NCBI GenBank assembly: GCA_044357775.1 | Contig: JBIKOX010000002.1 | Coordinates: forward strand, 1 to 40,281 | Origin: UBA4416 sp044357775 | GTDB lineage: Bacteria; Bacteroidota; Bacteroidia; B-17B0; Aurantibacillaceae | Reading direction: 5' to 3' | Length of the DNA: 40,281 bases | In this document: in pieces, positions 1 to 7,820 of the stretch | How positions within the stretch are numbered: the first letter of the stretch is position 1 | How the letters are laid out: each line of letters begins with the position of its first letter | Program-made: the position numbers and the translations under genes | Notes under the pieces: model-generated | The model's input: only the letters and a program-made list of their open reading frames with translations | What the model was told of the DNA's origin: nothing | Databases searched by the model: none

Positions 1-46
1 AGAGTAATAGAACCGATTGACCTCTTTTTAAAATTATTGCACAATT

Positions 47-70
47 GTTAGTTCATGTTAGTTCAAGTAT
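47..70. promoter_or_regulatory. 10-bp direct repeat, probable operator of the regulator gene at 117
   Basis: GTTAGTTCAT (47-56) is followed directly by GTTAGTTCAA (57-66), so two half-sites lie one helical turn apart, about 50 bases before the start codon at 117. The 14 bases at 57-70 (GTTAGTTCAAGTAT) recur in inverted orientation at 3465-3478 and 4968-4981, before the island genes at 3537 and 5042. Tandem half-sites at this distance are typical of operators. Binding by the product of the adjacent gene is inference. Confidence 0.5.
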
Positions 71-116
71 AAATAGTTAGAGTCTATATTTATTATTTTT
101 TTAATTTTATAACAGT

Positions 117-1217
117 TTGCCTAAACCTAAATACATATTATCGCCGTACTTAAAACAAGGCTTGTATTGGAAAGTAATTGAAACCATTGCATTTCCTATT
201 TACACAAAGGCTGATTGCCGAAAGGTTTGTGAACTTTTTGAGCTAAAAGGATTGCCTGTAATATCAGAAAGCACTTTGTACAGACTTTTTTTATTAGAGA
301 GCAGTGATAACATCCCTTATTTGCAAACCTTAGATATTTTAGCGAAGTTTTGTAATTACAAAGATTGGTATAGTTTAGAAAAACATTTAAACGAACTATC
401 AATATTTGAATGGTCTTTTGGAAAAGTACATGTCAAAAATAGGAGTACATTAAGTTTACTAACCTCATGTATTCATCATAATGAATTGAAATCAGTTTAT
501 GATTTTTCAGAACAATTTGATGGAAGCCTTGAATTACAAAAAAAAGGAGCGCTCGGCGAAGAATTTTATAAAGCACTAAAAACAAATCCAAACAAAAACG
601 ACCTATTCTTTAAAAATTTTTCCAAATTACCAATAGTGAGAGAAGCGTTTTTTGAATATATGGCTGATCCCACTTTTATAATACCTAATTACGAAATTGG
701 CTTAAAATATTACTTGCTCGGAATAAAACCAGAACACTCTGCAAAATCATTACAAGACTTTGTTTTTGGAAATTGTTTATTGTTTAGGTATTATTTTTTG
801 AATAACGATAAATCAGAGTCCAAGAAATTAGGCATTAAATTATATGAAACATATAATTTTTCATCGAAAGATTTAGCGCCAATACATATCTTTCCAAAAA
901 TTCGTTATTTGGTATATAAATTATTTTATTTAACTATAAATGGCACAATACAAGAATCGGAAAAGTATGAAATATGGTTATTAAATTATGTTTCAAAAAC
1001 TATACAAAAACTTACGTTAGAAGAAAAACGAATTGTGCTCTATACAATAGCAGATGTGTTTGTAAATACTACGAGCACTAAAATTGATATGCATAAGCAA
1101 TTAAAACTAATGTTTAGTGACGTCTTACATACATTACCAATTTTTGTAAGCACAAGCTCACTAAAGGAAGCGCTGCCATACTTGAACAGAAATGCTGCTA
1201 ATATCTTGAAAATATAG
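117..1217 (+). CDS. HTH-like regulatory protein of unrecognised family (paralogue of the gene at 14228)
   Basis: A soluble protein of 366 residues with no signal peptide or membrane segment. Residues about 30-95 read like a DNA-binding helical domain: a stretch ISESTLYRLF is followed by PYLQTLDILAKF. The equivalent stretch of the protein at 14228 reads ISAHTLARFF followed by PYTSTLNLM. The rest is helical and also similar in pattern (FFEYMADP...LKYYL here, FYESYVDEDDP...LKKYY there), so the two are paralogues. The start is TTG: an in-frame stop at 102-104 leaves no ATG before residue 187. I do not recognise a named family, and a regulatory role is inferred from the HTH-like pattern and the direct repeat just upstream. 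The gene precedes the repeat array and may control the island that follows. Confidence 0.6.
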   Translation: MPKPKYILSPYLKQGLYWKVIETIAFPIYTKADCRKVCELFELKGLPVISESTLYRLFLLESSDNIPYLQTLDILAKFCNYKDWYSLEKHLNELSIFEWSFGKVHVKNRSTLSLLTSCIHHNELKSVYDFSEQFDGSLELQKKGALGEEFYKALKTNPNKNDLFFKNFSKLPIVREAFFEYMADPTFIIPNYEIGLKYYLLGIKPEHSAKSLQDFVFGNCLLFRYYFLNNDKSESKKLGIKLYETYNFSSKDLAPIHIFPKIRYLVYKLFYLTINGTIQESEKYEIWLLNYVSKTIQKLTLEEKRIVLYTIADVFVNTTSTKIDMHKQLKLMFSDVLHTLPIFVSTSSLKEALPYLNRNAANILKI

Positions 1218-1344
1218 CTAGCTATTTCCAATTATACCTCCTGTACTATCAAAAAGTGCGTCTTACTTTTTGTTTTATGTTCAACGTCAAAAATAATACC
1301 ATTAGCTCATATAAAATAGACTAAAAAAACATTAAGGCTTGTTT

Positions 1345-1837
1345 GTCAGTTCGAGCGCAGTCGAGAACAGTAAGCGCGAACGCATCTCGTTAAGTGTCAG
1401 TTCGAGCGCAATCGAGAACATTAAGCGCGAATACATCTCGACTGCGCTCGATGTGACAATCGGAAACCCTTGTCAGTTCGAGTAAGCGCTGCCTCTTTGC
1501 GCTATATCGAGAACCTGCAAACCCCTTCTCGACAAACTCGTTCCTCGCACTCTTGCCCTGAGCTTGACGAAGGGCGAAGTGACTGAAAAACACTTGTCAG
1601 TTCGAGCGCAGTCGAGAACAGTAAGCGTGAACACATCTCGTTAAGTGTCAGTTCGAGCGCAGTCGAGAACAATAAGCGCGAATACATCTCGACTGCGCTC
1701 GATGTGACAATCGGAAACCCTTGTCAGTTGGAGTAAGCGCTGCCTCTTTGCGCTATATCGAGAACCTGCAAACCCCTTCTCGATACGCTCGTTCCTTGCA
1801 CTCTTGTCCTGAGCTTGACGAAGGGCGAAGTGACTGA
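1345..1837. repeat. Intergenic repeat array, two tandem 251-bp units (GTCAGTTCGAG family)
   Basis: This fills most of the 702-base gap 1218-1919. Two units start with GTCAGTTCGAGCGCAGTCGA at 1345 and 1596, exactly 251 bases apart, and are nearly identical throughout. Each unit holds two or three GTCAGTTCGAG...CGAGAAC cores and an inverted partner (CATCTCGACTGCGCTCGATG), so transcripts would fold into hairpins. Each ends with GAGCTTGACGAAGGGCGAAG followed by TGACTGA. The GC content is clearly above the surroundings. Short minus-strand open frames in this stretch follow the repeat and are not genes. The remaining bases (1218-1344 and 1838-1871) show no gene. Confidence 0.9.
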
Positions 1838-1871
1838 GCTTTAACTAAAACAGCAAATTAATGCTAAAAAA

Positions 1872-1908
1872 ATGGAATTTTATGGAATTGGATTCCATAA
1901 AATTCCAT
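1872..1908. promoter_or_regulatory. Perfect 17-bp palindrome with 3-nt spacer before the ATPase gene
   Basis: The left arm is 1872-1888 (ATGGAATTTTATGGAAT) and the right arm is 1892-1908 (ATTCCATAAAATTCCAT), separated by TGG. Each arm holds two copies of ATGGAAT, so four half-sites lie in 37 bases. The right arm runs into the -7 box at 1908-1915. It could be an operator for autorepression or a very stable hairpin. Which protein binds it is unknown. Confidence 0.75.
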
Positions 1909-1915
1909 ATATTTG
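1908..1915 (+). promoter_or_regulatory. Bacteroidota -7 box TATATTTG of the ATPase gene
   Basis: A perfect match to TAnnTTTG lies only four bases before the ATG at 1920. Transcription would begin at or inside the start codon, so the mRNA is probably leaderless. The box overlaps the last base of the palindrome, so a protein bound there would block RNA polymerase. Confidence 0.55.
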
Positions 1916-1919
1916 ATGT

Positions 1920-3080
1920 ATGATTCAACGTATTGCAAAAGTAAAACTTATAGATTTAGCATCTAAATTTAAAGCGGTGGCTGTTACTGGTGCCAGACAA
2001 ACCGGCAAAACAACCTTAGTGAAACAAGTATTTAAAAGTAAGCCTTATGTGTCTTTAGAAAATCCTGATACACGTAACTTTGCATTAGAAGATCCTCGTG
2101 GATTTTTGGAGACTTATCCAAATGGTGCTATTTTAGATGAAGTACAACGCGTTCCTGCTTTGTTTTCATATTTGCAAGAGGTTTTAGATAATTCAAAAGT
2201 TAAAGGATTATTTATTCTTTCGGGCTCAAATAATTTTTTATTGCAACAAACCATTTCTCAAACGTTAGCAGGAAGGGTTGGTTTCATTAATTTATTGCCA
2301 TTTTCTATTTCAGAATTAAAAAAAGCAAAACAATTGCCAACTGATGATGATACTTTAATGTTAAAGGGTTTTTATCCGCCAATTTATGATCAAAAAATTC
2401 CGCCTGCGGATTGGTGTCCTAATTATATCAGAACCTACATTGAAAAAGATGTCAGGCAAATTAAAAATATCACTGACTTGATTGTGTTTGAGCGATTTAT
2501 CAAACTTTTGGCGGGACGGTCGGGACAGGAATTAAACAATAGTGCTTTAGCTGTAGAAACTGGTGTAGATGTAAAAACAATTCAGTCGTGGATAGGAATT
2601 TTGGAGAGCAGTTTTATTATTTATCTTTTAAAGCCACATCATAAAAATTTTAATAAAACGATTGTAAAACGGCCTAAGGTTTATTTTTATGATTCCGCTA
2701 TTGTTTGCTACTTACTGGGAATTCGCGATAGTAACCAACTGCAAACACATCCACTAAGAGGTGCTATTTTTGAAGGTATGGTTGTTACTGAATTAATAAA
2801 AAAACGTACAAACGCAGGGTTGCCAATTAATTTGTTTTATTGGCGAGATAAAACAGGTCACGAAATTGATATAATAATAGATAACGCTGGCAAACTGCTG
2901 CCAATTGAAATTAAATCGGGTAAAACCATTAATACAGAGTTTTTTAAAAATATGGATTATTGGAGTAATTTGAGTAATGCTAAAAAATCAATTGTGTTGT
3001 ATGCCGGTGCACAAAATCAAAAAAGAAGTAACGGAAGAGAAACGTTGAATTGGAGGAGTTTAATGGATGAGGATTTTTAA
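1920..3080 (+). CDS. AAA_14/DUF4143 family ATPase with PD-(D/E)XK-like C-terminal domain
   Basis: A protein of 386 residues, typical for the family. The Walker A motif is GARQTGKT (24-31) and the Walker B is AILDEVQ (70-76). A sensor-like stretch FILSGSNN (98-105) and the characteristic AGRVGFINLLPFSISEL (117-133) follow. The DUF4143 region includes YIRTYIEKDVR (169-179) and a winged-helix-like part (about 185-240). The C-terminus has E285, D317 (HEIDIII) and E330-x-K332 (PIEIKSGK), a layout matching a PD-(D/E)XK nuclease fold. These proteins are widespread, often multicopy, and their biological role is not settled. The gene stands alone, has its own palindrome and promoter, and interrupts a repeat array; a roughly 60-base piece of the repeat lies on both sides. 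Selfish or conflict-related behaviour is inference. Confidence 0.9.
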   Translation: MIQRIAKVKLIDLASKFKAVAVTGARQTGKTTLVKQVFKSKPYVSLENPDTRNFALEDPRGFLETYPNGAILDEVQRVPALFSYLQEVLDNSKVKGLFILSGSNNFLLQQTISQTLAGRVGFINLLPFSISELKKAKQLPTDDDTLMLKGFYPPIYDQKIPPADWCPNYIRTYIEKDVRQIKNITDLIVFERFIKLLAGRSGQELNNSALAVETGVDVKTIQSWIGILESSFIIYLLKPHHKNFNKTIVKRPKVYFYDSAIVCYLLGIRDSNQLQTHPLRGAIFEGMVVTELIKKRTNAGLPINLFYWRDKTGHEIDIIIDNAGKLLPIEIKSGKTINTEFFKNMDYWSNLSNAKKSIVLYAGAQNQKRSNGRETLNWRSLMDEDF

Positions 3081-3101
3081 GTTAACTATTTTTGAACCCA
3101 C

Positions 3102-3322
3102 TTCCCGATACGCTCGTTCCTCGCGCTCTTGCCCTGAGCTTGACGAAGGGCGAAGTGACTGAAAAACACTTGTCAGTTCGAGTGCAGTCGAGAACAGTAA
3201 GCGTGAACGCATATCGTTAAGTGTCAGTTCGAGCGCAGTCGAGAACAATAAGCGCGAATACATCTCGACTGCGCTCGATGTGACAATCGGAAACCCTTGT
3301 CAGTTCGGGCGAAGTCGAGAAC
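3102..3322. repeat. Third copy of the GTCAGTTCGAG repeat, downstream of the ATPase gene
   Basis: This copy has the same sequence and orientation as the array at 1345-1837, but in a shifted phase. It begins with the unit's end segment (CGATACGCTCGTTCC to TGACTGA, about 3102-3162), then a new unit from 3172 to 3322. The end segment is therefore present on both sides of the ATPase gene (about 1776-1837 and 3102-3162). In the 456-base gap 3081-3536 the remainder (3323-3464) shows no gene and is followed by the promoter of the next gene. Confidence 0.9.
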
Positions 3323-3464
3323 AAAAAAACTAAACTGTAAAAGCTAATGGTATAATATACAATCAAATATAAAGTGTGTTATAACAAGTACCTTATCCTA
3401 AAATAGTTTCAATACTTTTAAAAAACCAATAATCAAAATTTAAGCTTACTCAAATTACACAGTA

Positions 3465-3515
3465 ATACTTGAACTAACTTAAACGGAGATAAAAAAATCA
3501 AAAAGTAGATATTTG
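3465..3515 (+). promoter_or_regulatory. Promoter of the EcsC-TerB gene with shared upstream site
   Basis: The 14-base site ATACTTGAACTAAC (3465-3478) is followed, 29 bases later, by GATATTTG (3508-3515), a 7/8 match to the TAnnTTTG box, and then by the ATG at 3537. The whole stretch closely matches 4968-5018, with identical spacing. The site lies upstream of where a -33 element would sit, as expected for an activator site. The reverse complement of the core is found at 57-70 before the regulator gene. Confidence 0.6.
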
Positions 3516-3536
3516 AAAAACTTATAAATTAAAAAC

Positions 3537-4766
3537 ATGGCAATAGAAAAATTCCAAGAGAAATTTATTCAAATAATTATCCCAGTTTTTGAAGGATCAA
3601 TTGAGGATAGAAAAAAATATTACTTAGAAAATGAAAGACCTAGTAAAGAAAATGTTGAAGGCATCATTAGTTCTTGTAGCTCAACTAATGGTGCAATTTC
3701 AGGTATATCTGGAATGATTCCTGGCCCCGCTGGCTTAATAGCAATTATTCCTGAACTAAAATTAACCATTGAAAATCAGATTGTAATGATTTATGACATT
3801 GGCGTTGCGCATGGAAAGGAAGAGCATATGTCAAAAGAAACGGTTTTAGCACTCGCCATGCAATCTGGTTTTGGTTCAGCTGGTATAAATGCACTTGCAA
3901 GGCAAGGGGAAAAAATACTGATTAAAAAAGCAAGTGTTAAAGTATTTCAGCAAATGGCTAAAGTATTAGGAATTAAGCTCTCTGCAGGAGTAGTAAAATC
4001 TGCAGTAGCGAAATTTGTTCCTGTATTAGGTGGTTTAGCTATTGGAATATGGGTAAAATATACAACTGCAGAAATCGGGGAAAATTCAGCACTAATATTG
4101 AGCAAAGATATAGACATACAAGAGACTGATCAAATAGATGAATATCAATTAGATTCTGAAGAAACAATAGAAGTGCTAGAAAACAAAGTTATTGTTTTGA
4201 TGAACTTAATGAAAGTTGATGATGAATCTAATGAAAAAGAAAAAGAATATATTAAACAAATAATTGATAACATTGATTTTAGCTATTACACCTCAGCTAA
4301 ACTTAAAGTTGATTTAGAATTAAGTTCGCAAAGTGAGGTTGATTTTAAATTACTTGAACTATCAAGTAAATCTGATAAAGACAGTTTATTAATAGACATG
4401 ATTTCCTTAGCTAAAAGAGATGGCAAAGTTCATGTAAAAGAATTTGAATATATCATGTCTGTATGCGAAAAATTAAATCTCGATGTTAAATTTGTTATAA
4501 ACGAACTAATGGCTAATTATCTAGCTGCAAAGTATTTTCTAAAAGCCAGTGCTGTTGAAATAAAGGATATTGTTGTTTATACTTTCAATAACTCAAAAAA
4601 CAAAGCTCAATTTTATAATAATAACAGAGTTTTTATTTTTGACAACAATAATAAAATATTAGTAAAAGGCAGCTACCAAAATGGTGGCAGAAAAATAATA
4701 ATTGATAATGGCAAAATAATTGAATCAAATGATATCAATAATAATCTTATTGAAGCCCTTAGCTGA
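3537..4766 (+). CDS. EcsC-like plus TerB-like domain protein
   Basis: A protein of 409 residues. Residues about 40-190 resemble the EcsC family: a Gly-rich stretch (GAISGISGMIPGPAGLIAI, 52-70), then PELKLTIENQIVMIYDIGVAHG (73-93, given here as its recognisable core) and a second Gly-rich hydrophobic stretch (about 161-175) that may sit on or in a membrane. Residues about 217-325 look like a TerB module: a first helical pair ending near DDESNEKEKEYI and a second, DSLLIDMISLAKRDGKVH (282-299). TerB domains occur in envelope stress and phage-conflict systems; the role here is unknown. The last ~65 residues are Asn/Lys-rich. The C-terminus may be frameshifted, because the next frame stays protein-like past the stop. 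The gene has its own promoter and precedes two small paralogues with a matching promoter. Confidence 0.65.
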   Translation: MAIEKFQEKFIQIIIPVFEGSIEDRKKYYLENERPSKENVEGIISSCSSTNGAISGISGMIPGPAGLIAIIPELKLTIENQIVMIYDIGVAHGKEEHMSKETVLALAMQSGFGSAGINALARQGEKILIKKASVKVFQQMAKVLGIKLSAGVVKSAVAKFVPVLGGLAIGIWVKYTTAEIGENSALILSKDIDIQETDQIDEYQLDSEETIEVLENKVIVLMNLMKVDDESNEKEKEYIKQIIDNIDFSYYTSAKLKVDLELSSQSEVDFKLLELSSKSDKDSLLIDMISLAKRDGKVHVKEFEYIMSVCEKLNLDVKFVINELMANYLAAKYFLKASAVEIKDIVVYTFNNSKNKAQFYNNNRVFIFDNNNKILVKGSYQNGGRKIIIDNGKIIESNDINNNLIEALS

Positions 4767-4962
4767 TTTAGAAAATGATTCACCAGATTTTATTGATATT
4801 GGCAGCAAAATTTGATTTAAAAGCCAAGATGCAAATGCAGAAATACTTAACGAAAAAAAGTATCCAGCAAATTTAATTGGCACATTAAAAACAATTACCA
4901 AATATGTCAATCCTTCATGTTTTTTTAAACCAAGTATTATTAAACCTACTTCTCAAATTTAA
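4753..4962 (+). pseudogene. Possible frameshifted C-terminal remnant of the EcsC-TerB gene
   Basis: In the +1 frame relative to the gene at 3537, bases 4753-4812 read KPLADLENDSPDFIDIGSKI and then stop at 4813-4815. The same frame continues with protein-like sequence (for example EILNEKKYPANLIGTLK) to a stop at about 4960. Its composition looks coding rather than random. It may be a lost extension or the rest of a decayed gene. It could also be chance in AT-rich DNA. Confidence 0.3.
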
Positions 4963-4967
4963 AATCA

Positions 4968-5018
4968 ATACTTGAACTAACTTAAACTGAAATAAAAAAA
5001 ATCAAAAATATATATTTG
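4968..5018 (+). promoter_or_regulatory. Promoter of the small-paralogue pair, near-copy of the 3465 promoter
   Basis: The core site ATACTTGAACTAAC (4968-4981) is identical to 3465-3478. It is followed after 29 bases by a perfect -7 box TATATTTG (5011-5018), with the ATG at 5042. The conservation of about 75 bases between two intergenic regions with different genes downstream indicates co-regulation or a duplicated promoter. Confidence 0.65.
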
Positions 5019-5041
5019 ATAAAACTTTAAAAAATAAAATC

Positions 5042-5422
5042 ATGTCAGAAATCAGCGTTTCAGGAAGAACAAAAGTAAAATCATTTTATCAAGCTTTTTT
5101 AAAAGCTTATCCTTATTTACATGCAGGCTTACAATATCCTGATGGAAAACCAGTAGATGCTGAATCTACCATTGCAAATGCGCGAAGCAAATCTATAGGC
5201 GGCGATTATACTCCAACTGGTGACTCAGAACTTTCAGTAAGAGGCAATTTAAATATTGGAACATTTGAAAATCGTTTTAAAGAAATATTTTCAATTACAT
5301 GCCAAGTGCATTTTAAAAAGAATGGAAAATGGGTTGTAACTGGCGCTAAATATGATGCTATGACGTTAAACGACGCAAACACCTTAATAAAAGATGAAGG
5401 TGCAGATTTAATAAAATTGTAA
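5042..5422 (+). CDS. Small island protein with internal duplication (paralogue of the next gene)
   Basis: A soluble protein of 126 residues with no signal peptide or membrane segment. It seems to hold two copies of one module: residues about 3-35 (ISVSGRTKVKSFYQAF, then a Tyr-rich segment) and about 62-95 (LSVRGNLNIGTFENRF, then a beta-type segment). Both show the pattern (I/L)SVxGxxx(V/I)xxFxxxF. Residues 41-50 (ESTIANARSK) are nearly the same in the next gene. I do not recognise a named family. The shape (beta hairpin, helix, beta strands) would suit a small beta-grasp or similar fold, but that is inference. It lies 4 bases before its paralogue and shares the EcsC-TerB gene's promoter type, so these three genes probably act together. 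Confidence 0.6.
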   Translation: MSEISVSGRTKVKSFYQAFLKAYPYLHAGLQYPDGKPVDAESTIANARSKSIGGDYTPTGDSELSVRGNLNIGTFENRFKEIFSITCQVHFKKNGKWVVTGAKYDAMTLNDANTLIKDEGADLIKL

Positions 5423-5425
5423 GAA

Positions 5426-5899
5426 ATGGCGGAATTAAAAATAAACGGAAGATTAATAGTTGATAATTTTTATAAAAAATTTGAAGCCATATATCCCTAT
5501 TTAAATCCAGCATTATTTTATCCTAAAGAAATTGGTGGCGGAGAAGTAGATACATCATCTACGATTGCTAATGCTAGAGCAAGATCTGTTAGACAAGACA
5601 AAAAGGGATATACAGCAACTGGAGAATCGGAAGTTAATATAACTTCTGATACTCCTTTGAAAAAATTCCAAGAAGAAATAGAAAAAAATTTCTTGGTAAA
5701 ATGCTATATAAATTGTCGCCCTGCCGAAAAAAAACTTTTTGGACTTGGTAAAACAGAACATAAATGGGTTGCAATAGGTAACAGTAAATACGCTAACATG
5801 ACACTTGGAGAGGCAAATGCTCAGTTAGAAAAAGATGGCGCTCAAAAAGTAACTCAGGTTAGAACAAAAGGAAATAATTTGGGTGATAAATTCTTATAA
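5426..5899 (+). CDS. Paralogue of the preceding small island protein
   Basis: A protein of 157 residues, clearly homologous to the product of 5042-5422. Shared patterns include GR-x-V-x-x-FY at the start, YPYLNPALFYP against YPYLHAGLQYP, STIANARARSV against STIANARSKSI, and MTLGEANAQL against MTLNDANTLI. It has extra charged insertions (CRPAEKKLFGLGKTEHK, about 112-128) and a longer C-terminal tail. No membrane segment or signal peptide is present. A four-base gap makes it co-transcribed with its paralogue. Function is unknown; tandem divergence suggests two subunits of one complex or two specificities. Confidence 0.6.
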   Translation: MAELKINGRLIVDNFYKKFEAIYPYLNPALFYPKEIGGGEVDTSSTIANARARSVRQDKKGYTATGESEVNITSDTPLKKFQEEIEKNFLVKCYINCRPAEKKLFGLGKTEHKWVAIGNSKYANMTLGEANAQLEKDGAQKVTQVRTKGNNLGDKFL

Positions 5900-6041
5900 C
5901 ACCTTATATTCTAAATCTTCATATTAAACATAAAAACAACATTCAAAATCTTATACGTTTTGCAGCGTAACCGAATAGTGCGGCAATAAATGTTTATAAT
6001 ATTGTGTTGATTTCACTTTTTAAAAGCAAAATAAACCAAAC

Positions 6042-7802
6042 ATGCATTCAAATATAATAGATAAACCAAGAAAAGAAGGCGCGGACGATTTACTTGGGGT
6101 AGATAAATATACAGATGCCTTAATACAATTTATTGAGTCGTGCCAAATGCCAACAACATTGGCTATTCAGGGGGAATGGGGAAGTGGAAAAACTTCGTTG
6201 TTAAATCAAATTCGCCACAGGCTTTGTGAATCAGTTTTAAATTCAAATGAAATTAATAACCAAAAACCTTATTATGGAATTTGGGTAAATACTTGGCAAT
6301 ATTCTTTAATGAAAAGTAAAGATGAGGCCTTGATTGCAATTATTGGTGGCCTTACCAATGAAATATTAAACATCATAAAAAGCAAACACGAAACAAAAGC
6401 TACTGCAACAATAAATAAAGTAAAAGGTTTGTTTGGTAAACTTGCTAAGGCAGGCGCAAAAGCCGCTATCAATACAGTTGGTATTGAATCAGATATTGTA
6501 GATTCATTAACTGAAAGCGATGAGGGTGAAGTAAGTTTGATGCAATTTAAAAAAGCATTACAAGATGCCATCGAACAATGCTTAACAGAAGATAGAAAAT
6601 CAGGAAATAATAATCGTGGGTTTATTTTTTTTATTGATGATTTAGATAGGATTGATCCGCCAGTTGCCGTAGAAATATTAGAATTAATAAAAAATATTTT
6701 TGAAGTTGAAAACTGTATTTTTATTTTGGCGATTGATTACGAAGTTGTTGTAAAAGGTTTGGTTCCAAAATTTGGCCCACTTACAGAAAAGAATGAAAGA
6801 GAATTCCGTTCCTTTTTTGATAAAATAATTCAGTTACCTTTTTCAATGCCTATTGCAAATTATGATGTTGCAAAATTCCTTATTCACTCATTAAAAGACA
6901 TAGGATATATTGATGATAGATTTGAAAAAGATGAATCACTAAAAGAAAAATTAACTGATTTAACGTTATTATCAGTTGGTACTAATCCAAGATCGTTAAA
7001 ACGACTTATAAATACATTATCACTTTTAAATATTATTGGAAAAATTGAAGAAGATTCCGAAAAACAAATTCATGAATTATTTATCAATTATGCATTAGTC
7101 TGCATACAGATTGCATATCCTAAAATATATGAATTATTAACGCAGGAACCTTCCTACAGAGAATGGACCGAGCAAACAGCTAAAAAATTAAGGTTACCCG
7201 AGTTAAATGAATCTCAATTAGTAGTTTTAAATAGCACCAATGAATTTGATGAAGAATGGGAAAAAGTCCTATTCAGAAAATGTCAACAAGATCCTTACAT
7301 GGCATCCAGAGCATTTCAAATTTCGCAACTATTAAATTATATTATAGAATTAGTACCAGAAAATTTAAATTTTACTGAAGAAATAACACGCATTATAGGG
7401 TTTAGCTCAGTAACAAGTGTTAATCTTGATCCTACTCCAAAGACAATAATAAAAGGGAATAAAGTTAGATTCGAAGGTTTTGCGTCATTAGAAGAAATGC
7501 TGAAATTAAATAAACATTCAGCAGATTATATCTCTAATCTTAAAACAATTCACGATAAAATAAAAGATGAATTTAAAGATTTAATACAAATTAACTACAC
7601 GCCAAATTTTGTAACATTCATTTGTGCTTTTCCTAAAGGAAGGAGTAAAACATTTTTATTTATCAGATTCAAAAAGAATAATGTTATGTTTGAATTTGCG
7701 GGACAAACAGTCTTAATAAATCAAGCATCTGATTTTACATCTGAAGTTATGGATAAATTAAAGTTAGCATTTAACAATTTATCATCTAAGGAATTAAATT
7801 AG
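6042..7802 (+). CDS. KAP family P-loop NTPase
   Basis: A protein of 586 residues. The Walker A motif is GEWGSGKT (44-51), preceded by the family-typical DDLLGVDKYTDALIQFIES. WVNTWQY follows (81-87), then the Walker B FIFFIDDLDR (194-203) and FILAIDYE (227-234). All are hallmarks of KAP (Kidins220/ARMS-PifA) NTPases. Most members have transmembrane helices inserted between Walker A and B; here the insert (about 115-165) has no clear membrane helix, and three small membrane proteins are encoded just downstream instead. The C-terminal half (about 340-586) is not recognisable. The gene heads a seven-gene operon; the next start is 18 bases after its stop. KAP NTPases include the phage-exclusion protein PifA, so a defence role is plausible but unproven. 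Confidence 0.9.
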   Translation: MHSNIIDKPRKEGADDLLGVDKYTDALIQFIESCQMPTTLAIQGEWGSGKTSLLNQIRHRLCESVLNSNEINNQKPYYGIWVNTWQYSLMKSKDEALIAIIGGLTNEILNIIKSKHETKATATINKVKGLFGKLAKAGAKAAINTVGIESDIVDSLTESDEGEVSLMQFKKALQDAIEQCLTEDRKSGNNNRGFIFFIDDLDRIDPPVAVEILELIKNIFEVENCIFILAIDYEVVVKGLVPKFGPLTEKNEREFRSFFDKIIQLPFSMPIANYDVAKFLIHSLKDIGYIDDRFEKDESLKEKLTDLTLLSVGTNPRSLKRLINTLSLLNIIGKIEEDSEKQIHELFINYALVCIQIAYPKIYELLTQEPSYREWTEQTAKKLRLPELNESQLVVLNSTNEFDEEWEKVLFRKCQQDPYMASRAFQISQLLNYIIELVPENLNFTEEITRIIGFSSVTSVNLDPTPKTIIKGNKVRFEGFASLEEMLKLNKHSADYISNLKTIHDKIKDEFKDLIQINYTPNFVTFICAFPKGRSKTFLFIRFKKNNVMFEFAGQTVLINQASDFTSEVMDKLKLAFNNLSSKELN

Positions 7803-7820
7803 TAATACTGCTGTTTTATA

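Noticed and set aside
1390..1687. Minus-strand open frames in the repeat region
   Set aside because: They follow the repeat exactly (the same peptide recurs at 3060-3263) and have no promoter or family resemblance; they are by-products of repeat composition.
1920..3080. Insertion sequence / transposase
   Set aside because: The product is an AAA_14/DUF4143 ATPase without transposase motifs, and no target-site duplication or proper terminal repeats could be shown.
3537..5899. Tellurite-resistance (ter) operon
   Set aside because: A TerB-like domain alone is present; no TerC, TerD, TerZ or related genes are seen in the window.
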